Assembly (NCBI GenBank): GCA_949775045.1
Contig: OX459101.1
Location: forward strand, 6,978,394 to 7,042,393
Source of the DNA: Metridium senile
Taxonomy: Eukaryota > Cnidaria > Anthozoa > Actiniaria > Metridiidae
Length of the DNA: 64,000 nt
Direction: 5' to 3'
Shown piece by piece: positions 21,481-32,083 of this stretch. The notes beneath the pieces were generated by a model. It saw nothing but the letters and a program-made list of their open reading frames with translations, did not search any database and had not been told where the DNA came from. Numbering within the stretch: the stretch's first letter is position 1; every line of letters begins with the position of its first letter. The position numbers and the translations under genes are program-made.

Positions 21481-22084
21481 AGTTAATTGTTTATACATTT
21501 TTGTAAGGCTAATCAGGAAACACTCCTCTTTAAAATATCGATCGCCGCAAGAAAAACAGTTCTCCGGATTGTTATTCATGACAATATCTTGTATTTGTCT
21601 TTGTATCGTTGCACAACTAGGATTATTTATTTAATCTTCCAAATATTGAACGGTTTTTATCAAACTAAATCCACTTAGGCTCTCCACACAGGCGGCCAAG
21701 TAAACACTGTTTAATAGCTAAAGTCAAAACCATTAAATGAAGTCAAAAGAAAGCCTAAAAATGATTCACTAAGTGCAAACATTGCAACAGAATTAGATAT
21801 AAATAGTACACTGAATATGAAGTTAATTTGTCAAAGAAAAAAGAATTGTAAAATATATTGTGCGGGGTCAGTGATGCGCGCATCCTTACCAAACCTTACA
21901 AATGGTTCAGGTTGGAGGGGAAAATACAGTTCAGAAAACCTCAGAATAGACTGGGAAAGGAAAGAAGTCACTGGGGGAAATATAGGTAGGAGGGAGAATT
22001 GTTTAAAGAAATCGGAGAGATGGAAGAAAGGCGCTGTTAATAAAAAAAGGGGGAAGGAATCATTTTTGTACTAAATACAAAAGA

Positions 22085-22470
22085 ATATATAACTCTCCTT
22101 ACCACAGGCTGTACCAAATACAGAAGAATATATCACATGCTACTGATCAATGCTAAGGCTGCGCAATGAAGAATTTCCTCACAACTGCCTGTAGTAAATA
22201 CAGAAGAATAAATTGCATGTTATCAAGGCTAAGAATTTGCAATGAAGAACTTTCCTCACAACGGCCTGTATTAAATACAGAAGAATAATTTGCATGTTAT
22301 CAAGGCTAAGAATTTGCAATGAAGAACTTTCCTCACAACGGCCTGTAGTAAATACAGAAGAATAAATTACATGTTATCGGCTAAGGCTGCGAAATGAAGA
22401 ACTTTCCTTACCACGGGCTGTAGTAAATACAAAACAACATACAACATGTTATCAAGGCTACGACTACCGG
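22085..22470. repeat. Tandem repeat of about 75 bp
   Basis: Five units share CCTGTAGTAAATACAGAAGA, ATGTTATCAAGGCTAAG and GCAATGAAGAACTTTCC. They resemble the GCTGTAGTCAAATTGTGAAG family at 36.07-36.43 kb, so both may derive from one MITE family. Confidence 0.8.
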
Positions 22471-22861
22471 CAATGGAGAGCTCGAATGTGAAGAACTCTT
22501 GTGAGTTTTTCCCCATTAATAGTTGTCGTTTCTATCAGAAAAAAATAGTTTCTTACCGTATTGATCGGTGAGTTAACCTGTCTTGCTTGCGTTTTCCACA
22601 GTTTAAAAATCTCAATTCACATTTCAAACTAGACTGTGTAAACGGTACATGTTCAGTGGTAAGTAAGTTCGATGGTTTGGGGTGGATTTTCCATTTTAAG
22701 GGCCGGATATTTTAAACCTTTCCGGGTGACATCCGAAAAAGGTTGCCCAAAGCATTAATTATTATAACACGGAAACTTGAATTATTGGTATGTATTGAAG
22801 CAAGGATATTTTAAGCTTAATTTAGTTTGTAATTATTTTCACGTCAAAAATATTCTCGTCA

Positions 22862-24216
22862 AGAAGATGGAGGTTATTGTTGAGATAATTAGTGTTGCTT
22901 ACAATCATTATTTCCGTCAAGAACATGGAGGTTATTGTTGAGATAGTTAGTGTTGCTTACAATCATTATTCTCGTCAAGAACATGGAGGTTATTGGTGAG
23001 ATATTTAGTGTTGCTTACAATCATTATTCTCGTCAAGAACATGGAGGTTATTGTTGAGATAGTTAGTGTTGCTTACAATCATTATTCCCTTCAAGAACAT
23101 GGAGGTTATTGTTGAGATATTTAGTGTTGCTTACAATCATTATTCTCGTCAAGAACATGGAGGTTATTGTTGAGATATTTAGTGTTGCTTACAATCATTA
23201 TTCCCGTCAAGAACATGGAGGTTATTGTTGAGATATTTAGTGTTGCTTACAATCATTATTTTAGTCAAGAACATGGAGGTTATTGTTGAGATATTTAGTG
23301 TTGCTTACAATCATTATTCCCGTCAAGAACATGGAGGTTATTGTTGAGATATTTAGTGTTGCTTACAATCATTATTCTCGTCAAGAACATGGAGGTTATT
23401 GTTGAGATAGTTAGTGTTGCTTACAATCATTATTTTAGTCAAGAACATGGAGGTTATTGTTGAGATATTTAGTGTTGCTTACAATCATTATTCTAGTCAA
23501 GAACATGGAGGTTATTGTTGTGATATGTAGTGTTGCTTACAATCATTATTCCCGTCAAGAACATGGAGGTTATTGTTGAGATATTTAGTGTTGCTTACAA
23601 TCATTATTCTCGTCAAGAACATGGAGGTTATTGTTGAGATATTTAGTGTTGCTTACAATCATTATTCCCGTCAAGAACATGGAGGTTACTGTTGAGATAG
23701 TTAGTGTTGCTTACAATCATTATTTTAGTCAAGAACATGGAGGTTATTGTTGAGATATTTAGTGTTGCTTACAATCATTATTCTCGTCAAGAACATGGAG
23801 GTTATTGTTGAGATATTTAGTGTTGCTTACAATCATTATTCTCCTCAAGAACATGGAGGTTATTGTTGAGATATTTAGTGTTGCTTATAATCATTATTCT
23901 CGTCAAGAACATGGAGGTTATTGTTGAGATATTTAGTGTTGCTTACAATCATTATTCCCGTCAAGAACATGGAGGTTATTGGTGAGATAGTTAGTGTTGC
24001 TTATAATCATTATTTTAGTCAAGAACATGGAGGTTATTGTTGAGATATTTAGTGTTGCTTACAATCATTATTCTAGTCAAGAACATGGAGGTTATTGGTG
24101 AGATATTTAGTGTTGCTTACAATCATTATTCTCCTCAAGAACATGGAGGTTATTGTTGAGATATTTAGTGTTACTTACAATCATTATTCCCGTCAAGAAC
24201 ATGGAGGTTATTTTTG
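22862..24216. repeat. 58-bp minisatellite, array 2 (inverse of array 1)
   Basis: About 23 units of exactly 58 bp (GGAGGTTATTGTTGAGATAT, TTAGTGTTGCTTACAATCAT, then TATTCTCGTCAAGAACAT). The distance from 22977 to 24195 is 21 whole units, so no net length change has accumulated. Variation is confined mainly to CTCG/CCCG/TTAG/CTAG before TCAAGAAC. It is the reverse complement of the array at 5117-6034. Confidence 0.95.
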
Positions 24217-24229
24217 AGGAACCCTTATA

Positions 24230-24744
24230 GAAAAGACAATAATCAAATAAAATGAAAAATTGTTTTAGCATTATTATTTTCATTTGAAACGATTAAAAGT
24301 ATATGACAACGGGAAGAATATTCCGCTATGCATTCCGCTCACATCGAGTCCGCACTCCACCGCCGTCCTTATCAAAATCTCTTTTTATCCTTCAACAGTC
24401 ATTTAAAAAAATGGCTTAAAATTCATCAAAGATTAAGTATCCTTTGACTAAATATAATCAGATTTTTGAGTTTCCTTTGCTTCGAATTTTTACTTTAATT
24501 TCAAGAATATTTTGAATTTTGTTTTCGTGTTGAAATGTCTTTGTAAAAACAAATAAATATTGCATAAAGCCAAATTTAAGACAAGTTTCTTTGGTTTATA
24601 TAATCGTGTTATTTCTTTTCTCTATTTTCGAATTTTATTGAGACTGGAACATTGTTAACTTTACAAAATGAACCGTTCGGTCCAATAAATAATAAACAGA
24701 CATCGCAAATGAATACGGTTTTTAAGACTATATTTCTGCAAGCA
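24230..24744. other. Spacer before the tRNA gene
   Basis: AT-rich sequence without recognised genes or repeats. Confidence 0.4.
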
Positions 24745-24827
24745 ACCAGGATGGCCGAGTGGTTAAGGCGTTGGACTTAAGTTCCAATGTACGAATGTAC
24801 GCGTGGGTTCGAACCCCACTCCTGGTA
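24745..24827 (+). tRNA. tRNA-Leu (anticodon UAA)
   Basis: A complete type II tRNA. The seven-base acceptor stem ACCAGGA/TCCTGGT pairs perfectly, followed by discriminator A. The A-box is TGGCCGAGTGGTTAAGG, and the anticodon arm is TTGGA-CTTAAGT-TCCAA with anticodon TAA. There is a long variable arm and a T-arm/B-box, GTGGGTTCGAACCCCAC. A T-rich stretch starts just downstream (CTTTTTTTTC), as for a pol III terminator. There is no intron and no encoded CCA. It decodes UUA leucine codons in the cytosol. Confidence 0.95.
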
Positions 24828-24828
24828 C

Positions 24829-24837
24829 TTTTTTTTC
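24829..24837 (+). terminator. Pol III oligo-T terminator of tRNA-Leu
   Basis: An uninterrupted T run begins within two bases of the discriminator base, the normal RNA polymerase III stop signal. Confidence 0.8.
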
Positions 24838-24839
24838 TT

Positions 24840-26550
24840 TTTATAACTCTTTCTTTTTCTCTTTGCTTTTTTCTTTTTACCTTTTTTAATTTTTTCTTTA
24901 TATTAAACAACATTTAATACTATCGTTTTTTATGTTCATTTTGAAAATTTTCCCTTTTTCTACCTTCGTATTTTTTTAAAATATATTTTTCACCTATCTA
25001 TGGTCCAAGCAAGGTGTCAATATTTTTTTTTCAAGAATATACATTTATAAACATTTCCATTGCTTCTGGCAGCTGTTAAAGATGTCAAGAAATTCGATAT
25101 TATGAAAAAATTGGAAATAAAAAACACTTTTTGGAAGTATAAAAAATCAAATCTCCTACTTCCTCAATTTTAATCAGACAGTCAAAACACCCACAGCAGT
25201 CTGTCACTGAGAGTGCTTTATTAGATTGCGCGATTTCCTAATATTAAGAAGAAATAGATTGGAAAATTCAGAGTAAGACGCATGGAAACATCTCTAAGGA
25301 ATCAGTATAACGTTTGATAAATCGAAATTAACGATGACTAATCGATATTAAACTGTGTCACAGTAAGAAAACGCACATTTAATATTTGTAGATTTGAGCC
25401 GGAAGACTTTAACTCGCTTTTTTTTTGCATGCTTCAAAAAAAAATCGAATATTTTGATCGAAGCTTGAGGGCAATACCAACATTATTAATAGAGCGGCTC
25501 TGAGACGCCAACATGGCATACTATTTAGTAAATTTTATAATAACAAATCTAAGGATGTCAAAAGTCTAAATGATGAAGAACAATTTATGTATTGCAGAAA
25601 TATTTGCAAAAGATCAAAGCCGTTCGACGTAAACCTGAGAAATCAGAAGTTCTTTCGCTCCTCTTCTCCCCGCGAAGCTAATGTTGTACTGAGCTCGGTT
25701 GTCAGTATATTTAAAATTTATCTTTCATATGTAAGGGCGCCGGCGTAAGTGACGCTAGCTGCCGCAAAGTTCCAAATATTATGCCTCCGAAATCTCTTGA
25801 TGGCGATTCCGCACGGGTCCATACGAACCCATGTACCACTGAAGTAAAGGCCCTTTTATCGAACTTAGGTCACGCTTGCATTACCTACATCACAATTTCA
25901 GTTAGCAATGTGGGTTGAAAATGCACAACCGAATTTATTCAATTTACCCTCATATTTTGTTCTATTTTAAAATTATTTTACTTTAAAAACTCATCGCTAT
26001 ATTTTAAAATTACATAAGAATTATTCTGTATTTTATATTTATCATTTTTCGCTACGCGCATGAGCAATTGATTGAACACAGGGATCCCGTGAAAAGGATT
26101 TTCTCACCAATAAGCCAGGTGTATTGAAATTATTCTCTTCTGAAATGATTTTTGTAAGATTTTCATATTTGCGGAGTATTTAATCAGTTGCCTTACATTT
26201 TTATTTCTGAATTATAGAATCTTATCATGATTAATTCATTCACTTACTAAACTTACTTACAAACGTACGTTATTATAAACGAATCAAAACATGACGACTT
26301 TCTTTCACAAGGGTAACACTGTGAAAATACCGTTTCAACTTTCAGGATACACTAATATTTTTTTGCCTTCGCCGCCATTTTTAGTGTCGGGCTCCCTGTG
26401 TGGAAAGGCACAGGAAGCCCGGCATTACAAATGGCTTCTAGGGAGACTATTTTTTTATTTTTTTTGTAGGTGAATCCCTTTTGTTCTTTCCTTTCTTCTA
26501 TGCATTCATTCTTCTCTCTTTTTCCCTTTCATGATAAAAATTAAAAATAA
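24840..26550. other. Spacer without recognised genes
   Basis: T-rich after the tRNA; otherwise AT-rich. A palindromic patch at about 26375-26440 (GGGCTCCCTGTG ... GGAAGCCCGGC) resembles a short MITE relic. No ORF of note. Confidence 0.4.
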
Positions 26551-26555
26551 GTAAA

Positions 26556-26853
26556 AAATCACTTTTTTAACCTCTCAATTTTTCCAGACTGGACACGTGT
26601 GCCCTACTAATGGGGAAGACTCAGACACACACTCACTACCTCTACGTTAATTATTTTGCACACAACTCAGCTCACATGTTCATTTTTGCGGAGGGAGGAA
26701 AACCGGATAACCTGGAGAAAAACCCTCGTGGCATAGGAGAGAAGAACACATCAAACAAACTCAACTCACATATAACCCATGCCCGAGCTGGGACTCGAAC
26801 CTGGACCACAGCAGTGAAAGGCCAGCACTCTCACCACTAGGCCACCCACCCAT
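26556..26853 (-). mobile_element. tRNA-derived SINE, near full length
   Basis: On the minus strand the 5' head GGTGGGTGGCCTAGTGGTGA and GGTTCGAGTCCCAGC give pol III A- and B-box-like motifs. The central part contains TTTTTCTCCAGGTTATCCGG then TTTTCCTCCCTCC, which resembles the conserved central domains shared by distant metazoan SINEs (Deu or Nin-DC type, from memory). The 3' part ends near TTGAGAGGTTAAAAAAGTG. Related copies: 10620-10795, 16415-16640, 39002-39280. It needs a LINE partner in trans; none is in this window. Confidence 0.8.
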
Positions 26854-27212
26854 GATGCACCCATGCCACTCCACCCCCATCACTATAAAGCCTGCAAAGG
26901 ATGTTGGTAGTCTACCATCTGCCAGAAAGCGGAGAAGGGTCTGGGTACGAGGATGGGGTAATGGATCGATGCGGTCAAACGAAAAAAAAACATTAGAAAT
27001 TTCGGACTACAATGTTTGAAGTCGATTTATAAAAAATTCCCTGAATATATAAGCTTTAAGTTTGGTGTACGTACATAACCTTTGTTAAATTGTAAAGCTA
27101 CCACGAGTCTATACATTTGTATTTTTTCTTATATTTTGGGGAAAAAACGATGAAAGTCGTCCACTCCATCGAGTCATCGAGTTCGTACGAATGTCAGATT
27201 TGTGTGCTGGCA

Positions 27213-27402
27213 ATCTCGTTCCCAGAGCCCGCGTAACTTCTGACCTGCGTGCTGGATCATTTTACTTGTACCGCTGTGTTGGTGGGAAGGGAGCGGGCCC
27301 TGGGAAAGAGGTTGTAAAAACGTGTAATATATCACGTTATGATGTTCATATAACCAACATCCTTTGCAGAATGCCGACTGTGGCTTCTGCTGCGACAAAG
27401 GT
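27213..27402. mobile_element. CTCGTTCCCAGAGCCC inverted-repeat relic plus TTTGCAG repeat fragment
   Basis: CTCGTTCCCAGAGCCCGC is inverted about 80 bp later as GGGCCCTGGGAAAGAGG. CCTCGTTCCCAGGGC-type strings also occur at 28.75 kb and 63.28 kb. The end (27352-27402) is a diverged copy of the CATCCTTTGCAG repeat. Confidence 0.55.
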
Positions 27403-27681
27403 TTTTATAACAGGTTTATATTGGACGATGAAGTCATCACAACCGGCGACCAAAAGTAACGCAGATATCAGGGTGGCCGGTTTGCGTGGGATTTTTTTAT
27501 ATTAAGCTTACAGCTAGACAATAACACTACAGGATTGGAGGTGTAAATTACAATACTAAGCAAAAACAGATGGGGATCATTTCCTCCCAACATTGCATGC
27601 TAAACCTAAATTGAGAAAGATGGCAGTTAGAAGAAAACACACAATCATAGGCTAATGCACAAACACAGCAGTGACGTGATA

Positions 27682-27892
27682 AAGGCCCGGGCAAGCGATT
27701 TCAACATTTGCTTCAACATCCGTTCGATTTTGTTGAATGGCAATGTTTAAACCTCTTTCAACATCAATTCAACATCGATTTAATTTAACACGTTTCAACA
27801 ATGTTGAAAGAGTTTAAAAGCGTTTAAACATTGCCATTCAACAAAATCGAACGGATGTTGAAGCAAATGTTGAAACCGTTTGCCTGGCCTTA
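27682..27892. mobile_element. MITE (AACATTTGCTTCAACAT family, copy 1)
   Basis: Long inverted arms: AAGGCCCGGGCAAGCGATTT with TTTGCTTCAACATCCGTTCG, and the mirror sequence at the right ending GTTTGCCTGGCCTT. The central part repeats TTCAACAT. It is closely related to 45463-45673. Confidence 0.85.
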
Positions 27893-28119
27893 AAAACACA
27901 TAGTAGTATAGACATTCTAGTCTTGTCAATTTTAATTTCACAGGCTCGATATAGAGAGGTTTTCGTTCGCCTGAGCAAGAAAATGACTATTTAGTCGGTG
28001 CTACTTGATAAAGAACAATTGCAAAAGAAAAGAATGTGTTTAGAGACTACTAACACTAAGGATTACATTGCCTATTCTTATTTGCGCACAGGAGAGCTCC
28101 GGCTAGCTAGCCCACTCAA

Positions 28120-28375
28120 TGTTTCTCCCATGCAATCATCTTGGGAGATATACCTAATTCACTTGCCTCAATGCTTTTCCAATTATTCCTCTTGGGAAAT
28201 AGACCCTATTTACTTTCCTTAATGGTTTTCCAATACAATCCACTAATTGGGAGATATACAGTTTTTCACTTAACTTGCCTCAATATTTTTCCAATTAATC
28301 CTCTTGGGAGATAGCCCTCATGGACTTTTCTCAATGTTTTCTAAATACAATATTTTCAGTTGGCCATAATAGATT
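28120..28375. repeat. Diverged copies of the 52-bp minisatellite
   Basis: CTTGCCTCAATG, TTTTCCAATTA and CTCTTGGGAGATA occur about four times in the same order as at 395-785. The unit is more diverged here. Confidence 0.75.
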
Positions 28376-28904
28376 TATTTGTTCAAGAGGAACGTCAACG
28401 CTCTTCCATATCTCTCTAATAAAAATTAGTATTCACACGCACAGAATGTATTCTCTCAAGATGATTGTATTTCTTTTTTCAAGAGGAACACTCAAGCTTT
28501 CATGTTGTTGAAGGATTTCTACTTGGAATAGCCTTCGTTGCCGGAGGTCTGCGTTACTAGGGAGACCGCCGCAGACCGCCGGCATCGCAGGTTATTCTTG
28601 AAAGTATTGCATACATTAAAATCTCCTTCCCCCTCCCCCTTCAAAAGTCAAATGGCTCGCCCCTGATTAAACTAAAGGGTTGCAAAGATTGTATTGTCAA
28701 AACTGTTTAGGCAAGGAACCACACTCGTTCCTTTTGGGTGGGGCAAATGGAGAGGGCCCTGGGAACGAGGTTGGCAAGAAACTGATCTTTTGCTTCAACT
28801 GAAGGTGATTGTGTCAAAATATATTGAAACATGAACCAAGTGAATAATTCTCGGATTTTTCGCTGCTGTTAGTATAGATACAATCTAGTGAGTGAGGGCT
28901 TTTA

Positions 28905-29162
28905 CAGTGCGACTACTGAAACCGGGTCCACCCAAACAAAAGTCAAAATAAATAGCTTTTGAGATCAAACAAAAAACTTGTAGAGGGTTCTCACAGGCTA
29001 AGATGTTTCTTATTCAATCTTTATCTATTCCGTTCACAAATAATGAAAATTATTAGCATTTTAAGCAAAAAAGTCAAGTATTTGTAGAGATTCTATTGTT
29101 CATATTCTCGATCGTGATTGGATAATCTTGTTTTGGTGGCCACGGTTTCAGAAGTCACACTG
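28905..29162. mobile_element. MITE with CAGTGCGACT termini, TA flanked
   Basis: TA precedes CAGTGCGACTACTGAAACCG, and the inverse CGGTTTCAGAAGTCACACTG is followed by TA. The TIR is about 22 bp and the element 258 bp; termini and target duplication fit the Tc1/mariner type. Another CTGTGCGACT element lies at 38226-38469. Confidence 0.82.
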
Positions 29163-29460
29163 TAAAACTGCAGGGGATTGTACATATGAAAACATGAGTC
29201 AAGCTGTAAATACAAACACATAATTTATATTATAAATAAATATTAATTTTCATAGCTTAAACTTGATTGCTATATATTTACAAAATAATTTATGAGATTT
29301 TCAGCTTGAAAACAGACAGAACATATCCAATCAGTTTCAAAGCTCGATTCAGTACTGGTCAGTTATCTCTGAGTATCCTTTGAATCTTGGTTTAAATCAT
29401 GCAAACGCTAAGACACTATATATACATTTCGCTGATTTAATTAAGACTATGAAACTTAAC

Positions 29461-29575
29461 TGACGTTTCGAGCTTTAGCCCTTCGTCGGAGGGCTAAAGC
29501 TCGAAACGTCAGTAAACTATACACATTTTGCTAATTTTTCTAAGCATTGTTTCGAGCTTTAGCCCTTCGTCAGTA
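29461..29575. mobile_element. Cluster of three hammerhead-like Penelope motifs
   Basis: A head-to-head pair (29461-29511; GACGTTTCGAGCTTTAGCCC fused to its inverse) is followed by a third copy at 29548-29575. All three contain the GAGCTTTAGCCCTTCGTC core seen at 14.1 and 14.75 kb. The following AGGGAACAAGGGAACAA-rich stretch (29.6-29.83 kb) also resembles 13.78-14.1 kb. Confidence 0.65.
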
Positions 29576-29980
29576 AATTTAAATTCACATTTTTGTAACA
29601 CCCCAGGGGTTTTAGGGAGCAAGGGAACAAGCACATTGATTTTAAGGGAACAAGGGATACTGCCAAATTATTTTCAGGGAACAAGGGAACAAAATATGAT
29701 AAAACAATAGTTTTGGGGGATGATGGGATAATAAGGTAAAACATTTCAGGGAAACAGTTATTTTACTTATGGGGAACAAGGGAGATCTAGAAAATGCAAA
29801 AAGATCAAGGGAACATAGGAGCATGCACCCCCCTGGGAGGGGCTCATATATCAAACTAGCTTACTCGCTTGTTTTCATTTAAATAAATACCAATTATTGA
29901 AGTGCTTTTCAAAATAGCTAGACGTATTCCCATGCATATTTCCTTTTTCGTCTTTGAATTAAAAAAAATTGAACAATAAA

Positions 29981-32083
29981 CTAAACATCTTCATCAATAT
30001 TGATTTCGTCCAAACGAAGACTCATTCGTTTCCAGTAAGTCCTAATTTCCTGGAGTTCACTCGGCGAAACATGCAGTGGGTCTTTACTAGAATGACGTAA
30101 TCGTTCACGAAGAAGCACATTGCGGCCACCGCGGTAGCCAATAGTCTTCGACTTTCTAGAGAGGTTTCGCGGTGTCGAGTAAGCCATGGATGGCGTTCGC
30201 GGCGATACGTCGACTGAGCTGTCGTCCTTTGCGCTAGTCAGGCTAGTGTTTATTGAAACCTCGCTTAAACTGTGATTCGAACTAGGTATTGCGGTTGAAG
30301 TTGAATTCTCTCTACTATGTAGAATAATAGGCTTAAGCGCACTATTCTTCCTGCGAAATTTGCCATGCGTCATTTCGGCAGTTGGTGACGCGGAAGTATC
30401 GCTTAGACTATTGTTTGAGCTAGGGTTTGCTGTCGAAGACGAATTTTCTCTACTGTGTAGAACAATAGGGGAGATATCTTTCTGATCAAGTTTTCCATTG
30501 TTATTATTCATAATTGTGCTCTTTGTTGGTTCGGTTTTGGGGATTTCCGGGAGTTTCCGAGTTCCTGCTTCTTTGTGGTTCATTTTCCTCAAGGCTCGTC
30601 TGCGCGCCTCGACTCTTGTGACGTCATTCTTTCCTGATTTGACCAGACCCGGATGTGGCTCTTTGCTGCTAATAGCATGTTTTTCAAATTCAAGTGTACT
30701 GAATGAGAGGATATTGTTTTCAGGACCATCTGAGTGCGTTTGACTCAATGACCTCGAGTTAGGTTCTTTTTTACTTGATTCGTCGTTTGTCTCACAGTTT
30801 ACAATTTCTAAAGCTTCGTTGTTCATACCTGAAGTTTGTGGACAATTATCACGATAATCTACAGATTTGATTTTCCCGTTAAGCAACAGAGAAGGCGATG
30901 AACCACTTAAAGCATGGTTTGTAAGGCCTTTTTGTTTGCGTTGCATAACTGGAGTAGGGAGTTCAGAACTGTTTGCCGAATCATTATTTTGCCCCAATTT
31001 GAAAAGCCTGCTCAGTCTATTCCGCGCTGTATCTGAAGGAATTTCCTTATCTGTCTCGCCAACCATTCGACTAATTCTTTTCTTAGATATCGAAGTATTG
31101 TCGACTCTATTGAGCCACTGAGGTAGCCTTCCACAGCAAATAAGCGAAATAATAGAAGACTTAAGTTTACGGTTTAAAAACACGTATATTAAGACATTGT
31201 ATACCACGCATGATTTAGTAATGAGTATGGTGATGTGTGAACTCAGAGGTGATACAACTGAATTACCAGTAAATGCCTTAATTAACGATACTACAACGTA
31301 TGGTAGCCAGACAATCACACAGAAAAATATCACCACTATAATCATCTTGGCAGTCTGCACGTGAGTTCTTTTAAATAAAGGATACTTTTTTCGCAAGGTG
31401 CCAGGCGTTCCAGGGGGACCAGGTCCCCTTGATATGGTTTTGCGCGTACTAGTACGTACGGCCTTATAGATTTTATGATAACACACGATCATAACAATTA
31501 ATGGCGCCAGAAACAAGAACGTTGAAGCTACCACTGAGTAACCAATAGCCGCGGGGTCTTGATCACTGTAGTTTATATAACAACCACTGTAAAAATACTC
31601 CTCAGTCACAAACGAATTCCATCCTGTAAGTGGCGGAAACGTGAAAAGTAGAACGTAGATATAGATAACCGATAACATTCCTAGAGCTCGAGTTCTTGTA
31701 ATCCTCCATGTTTTAACTTGGGCCGGTTTAGTGATGTAAAAAAAACGATCAATCGAGATAGCAGCCAGTGTACTAACTGTTGTACTGATAAAAAAGTAGT
31801 GTATGAATCCGTAGAAAACGCAGGCTGTTCTACCAAATACCCATCGCTGGTTGTAAGTTGAAGGAATCGAGAAAGCACCGTCCATGATAGAAATGATGAG
31901 GTCACATATCGCTAAGTTAAGTATAAACAAATTGGCTGCGGTCCGTAACTTTTCGTGTTTGACAAATACGATGATTACCAACGAGTTACTAACCACTCCA
32001 AGTATCCCAATAATGATGAGGTATCCCAGAGAAACTTGACGAGCTGTTTCGTTGTCCGTTAATTCAGAATCGTTAGCGGCCAT
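29981..32083 (-). CDS. Opsin-like rhodopsin-family GPCR 2 (intronless, 700 aa)
   Basis: A seven-helix receptor, predicted light-sensing, in the plasma membrane. Cys88 and Cys168 can make the TM3-loop 2 disulphide, and the TM3 end is DRF (112-114) rather than DRY. Lys290 in TM7 is six residues before the NPxxY site, matching the retinal lysine position. NPxxY itself is NVLIY (296-300), so the proline is lost; NRK follows (304-306). The bovine 113 site is Tyr91, and the 181 site is Glu162, as in receptor 1. The intracellular tail is nearly 390 residues, Ser/Asn-rich and basic, and contains an internal duplication built on LHSRENS, encoded near 30270-30335 and 30408-30475. An Ala/Asn-rich N-terminus carries NDS and NET glycosylation sites. 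The first in-frame ATG is used and no intron is needed. A non-opsin class A receptor is less likely given the lysine and the resemblance to receptor 1. Confidence 0.85.
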   Translation of the reverse strand: MAANDSELTDNETARQVSLGYLIIIGILGVVSNSLVIIVFVKHEKLRTAANLFILNLAICDLIISIMDGAFSIPSTYNQRWVFGRTACVFYGFIHYFFISTTVSTLAAISIDRFFYITKPAQVKTWRITRTRALGMLSVIYIYVLLFTFPPLTGWNSFVTEEYFYSGCYINYSDQDPAAIGYSVVASTFLFLAPLIVMIVCYHKIYKAVRTSTRKTISRGPGPPGTPGTLRKKYPLFKRTHVQTAKMIIVVIFFCVIVWLPYVVVSLIKAFTGNSVVSPLSSHITILITKSCVVYNVLIYVFLNRKLKSSIISLICCGRLPQWLNRVDNTSISKKRISRMVGETDKEIPSDTARNRLSRLFKLGQNNDSANSSELPTPVMQRKQKGLTNHALSGSSPSLLLNGKIKSVDYRDNCPQTSGMNNEALEIVNCETNDESSKKEPNSRSLSQTHSDGPENNILSFSTLEFEKHAISSKEPHPGLVKSGKNDVTRVEARRRALRKMNHKEAGTRKLPEIPKTEPTKSTIMNNNNGKLDQKDISPIVLHSRENSSSTANPSSNNSLSDTSASPTAEMTHGKFRRKNSALKPIILHSRENSTSTAIPSSNHSLSEVSINTSLTSAKDDSSVDVSPRTPSMAYSTPRNLSRKSKTIGYRGGRNVLLRERLRHSSKDPLHVSPSELQEIRTYWKRMSLRLDEINIDEDV

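Noticed and set aside
22085..24216. Centromeric or telomeric satellite
   Set aside because: The arrays are only 0.4-1.4 kb, have different units and lie among single-copy genes; no telomere motif is seen.
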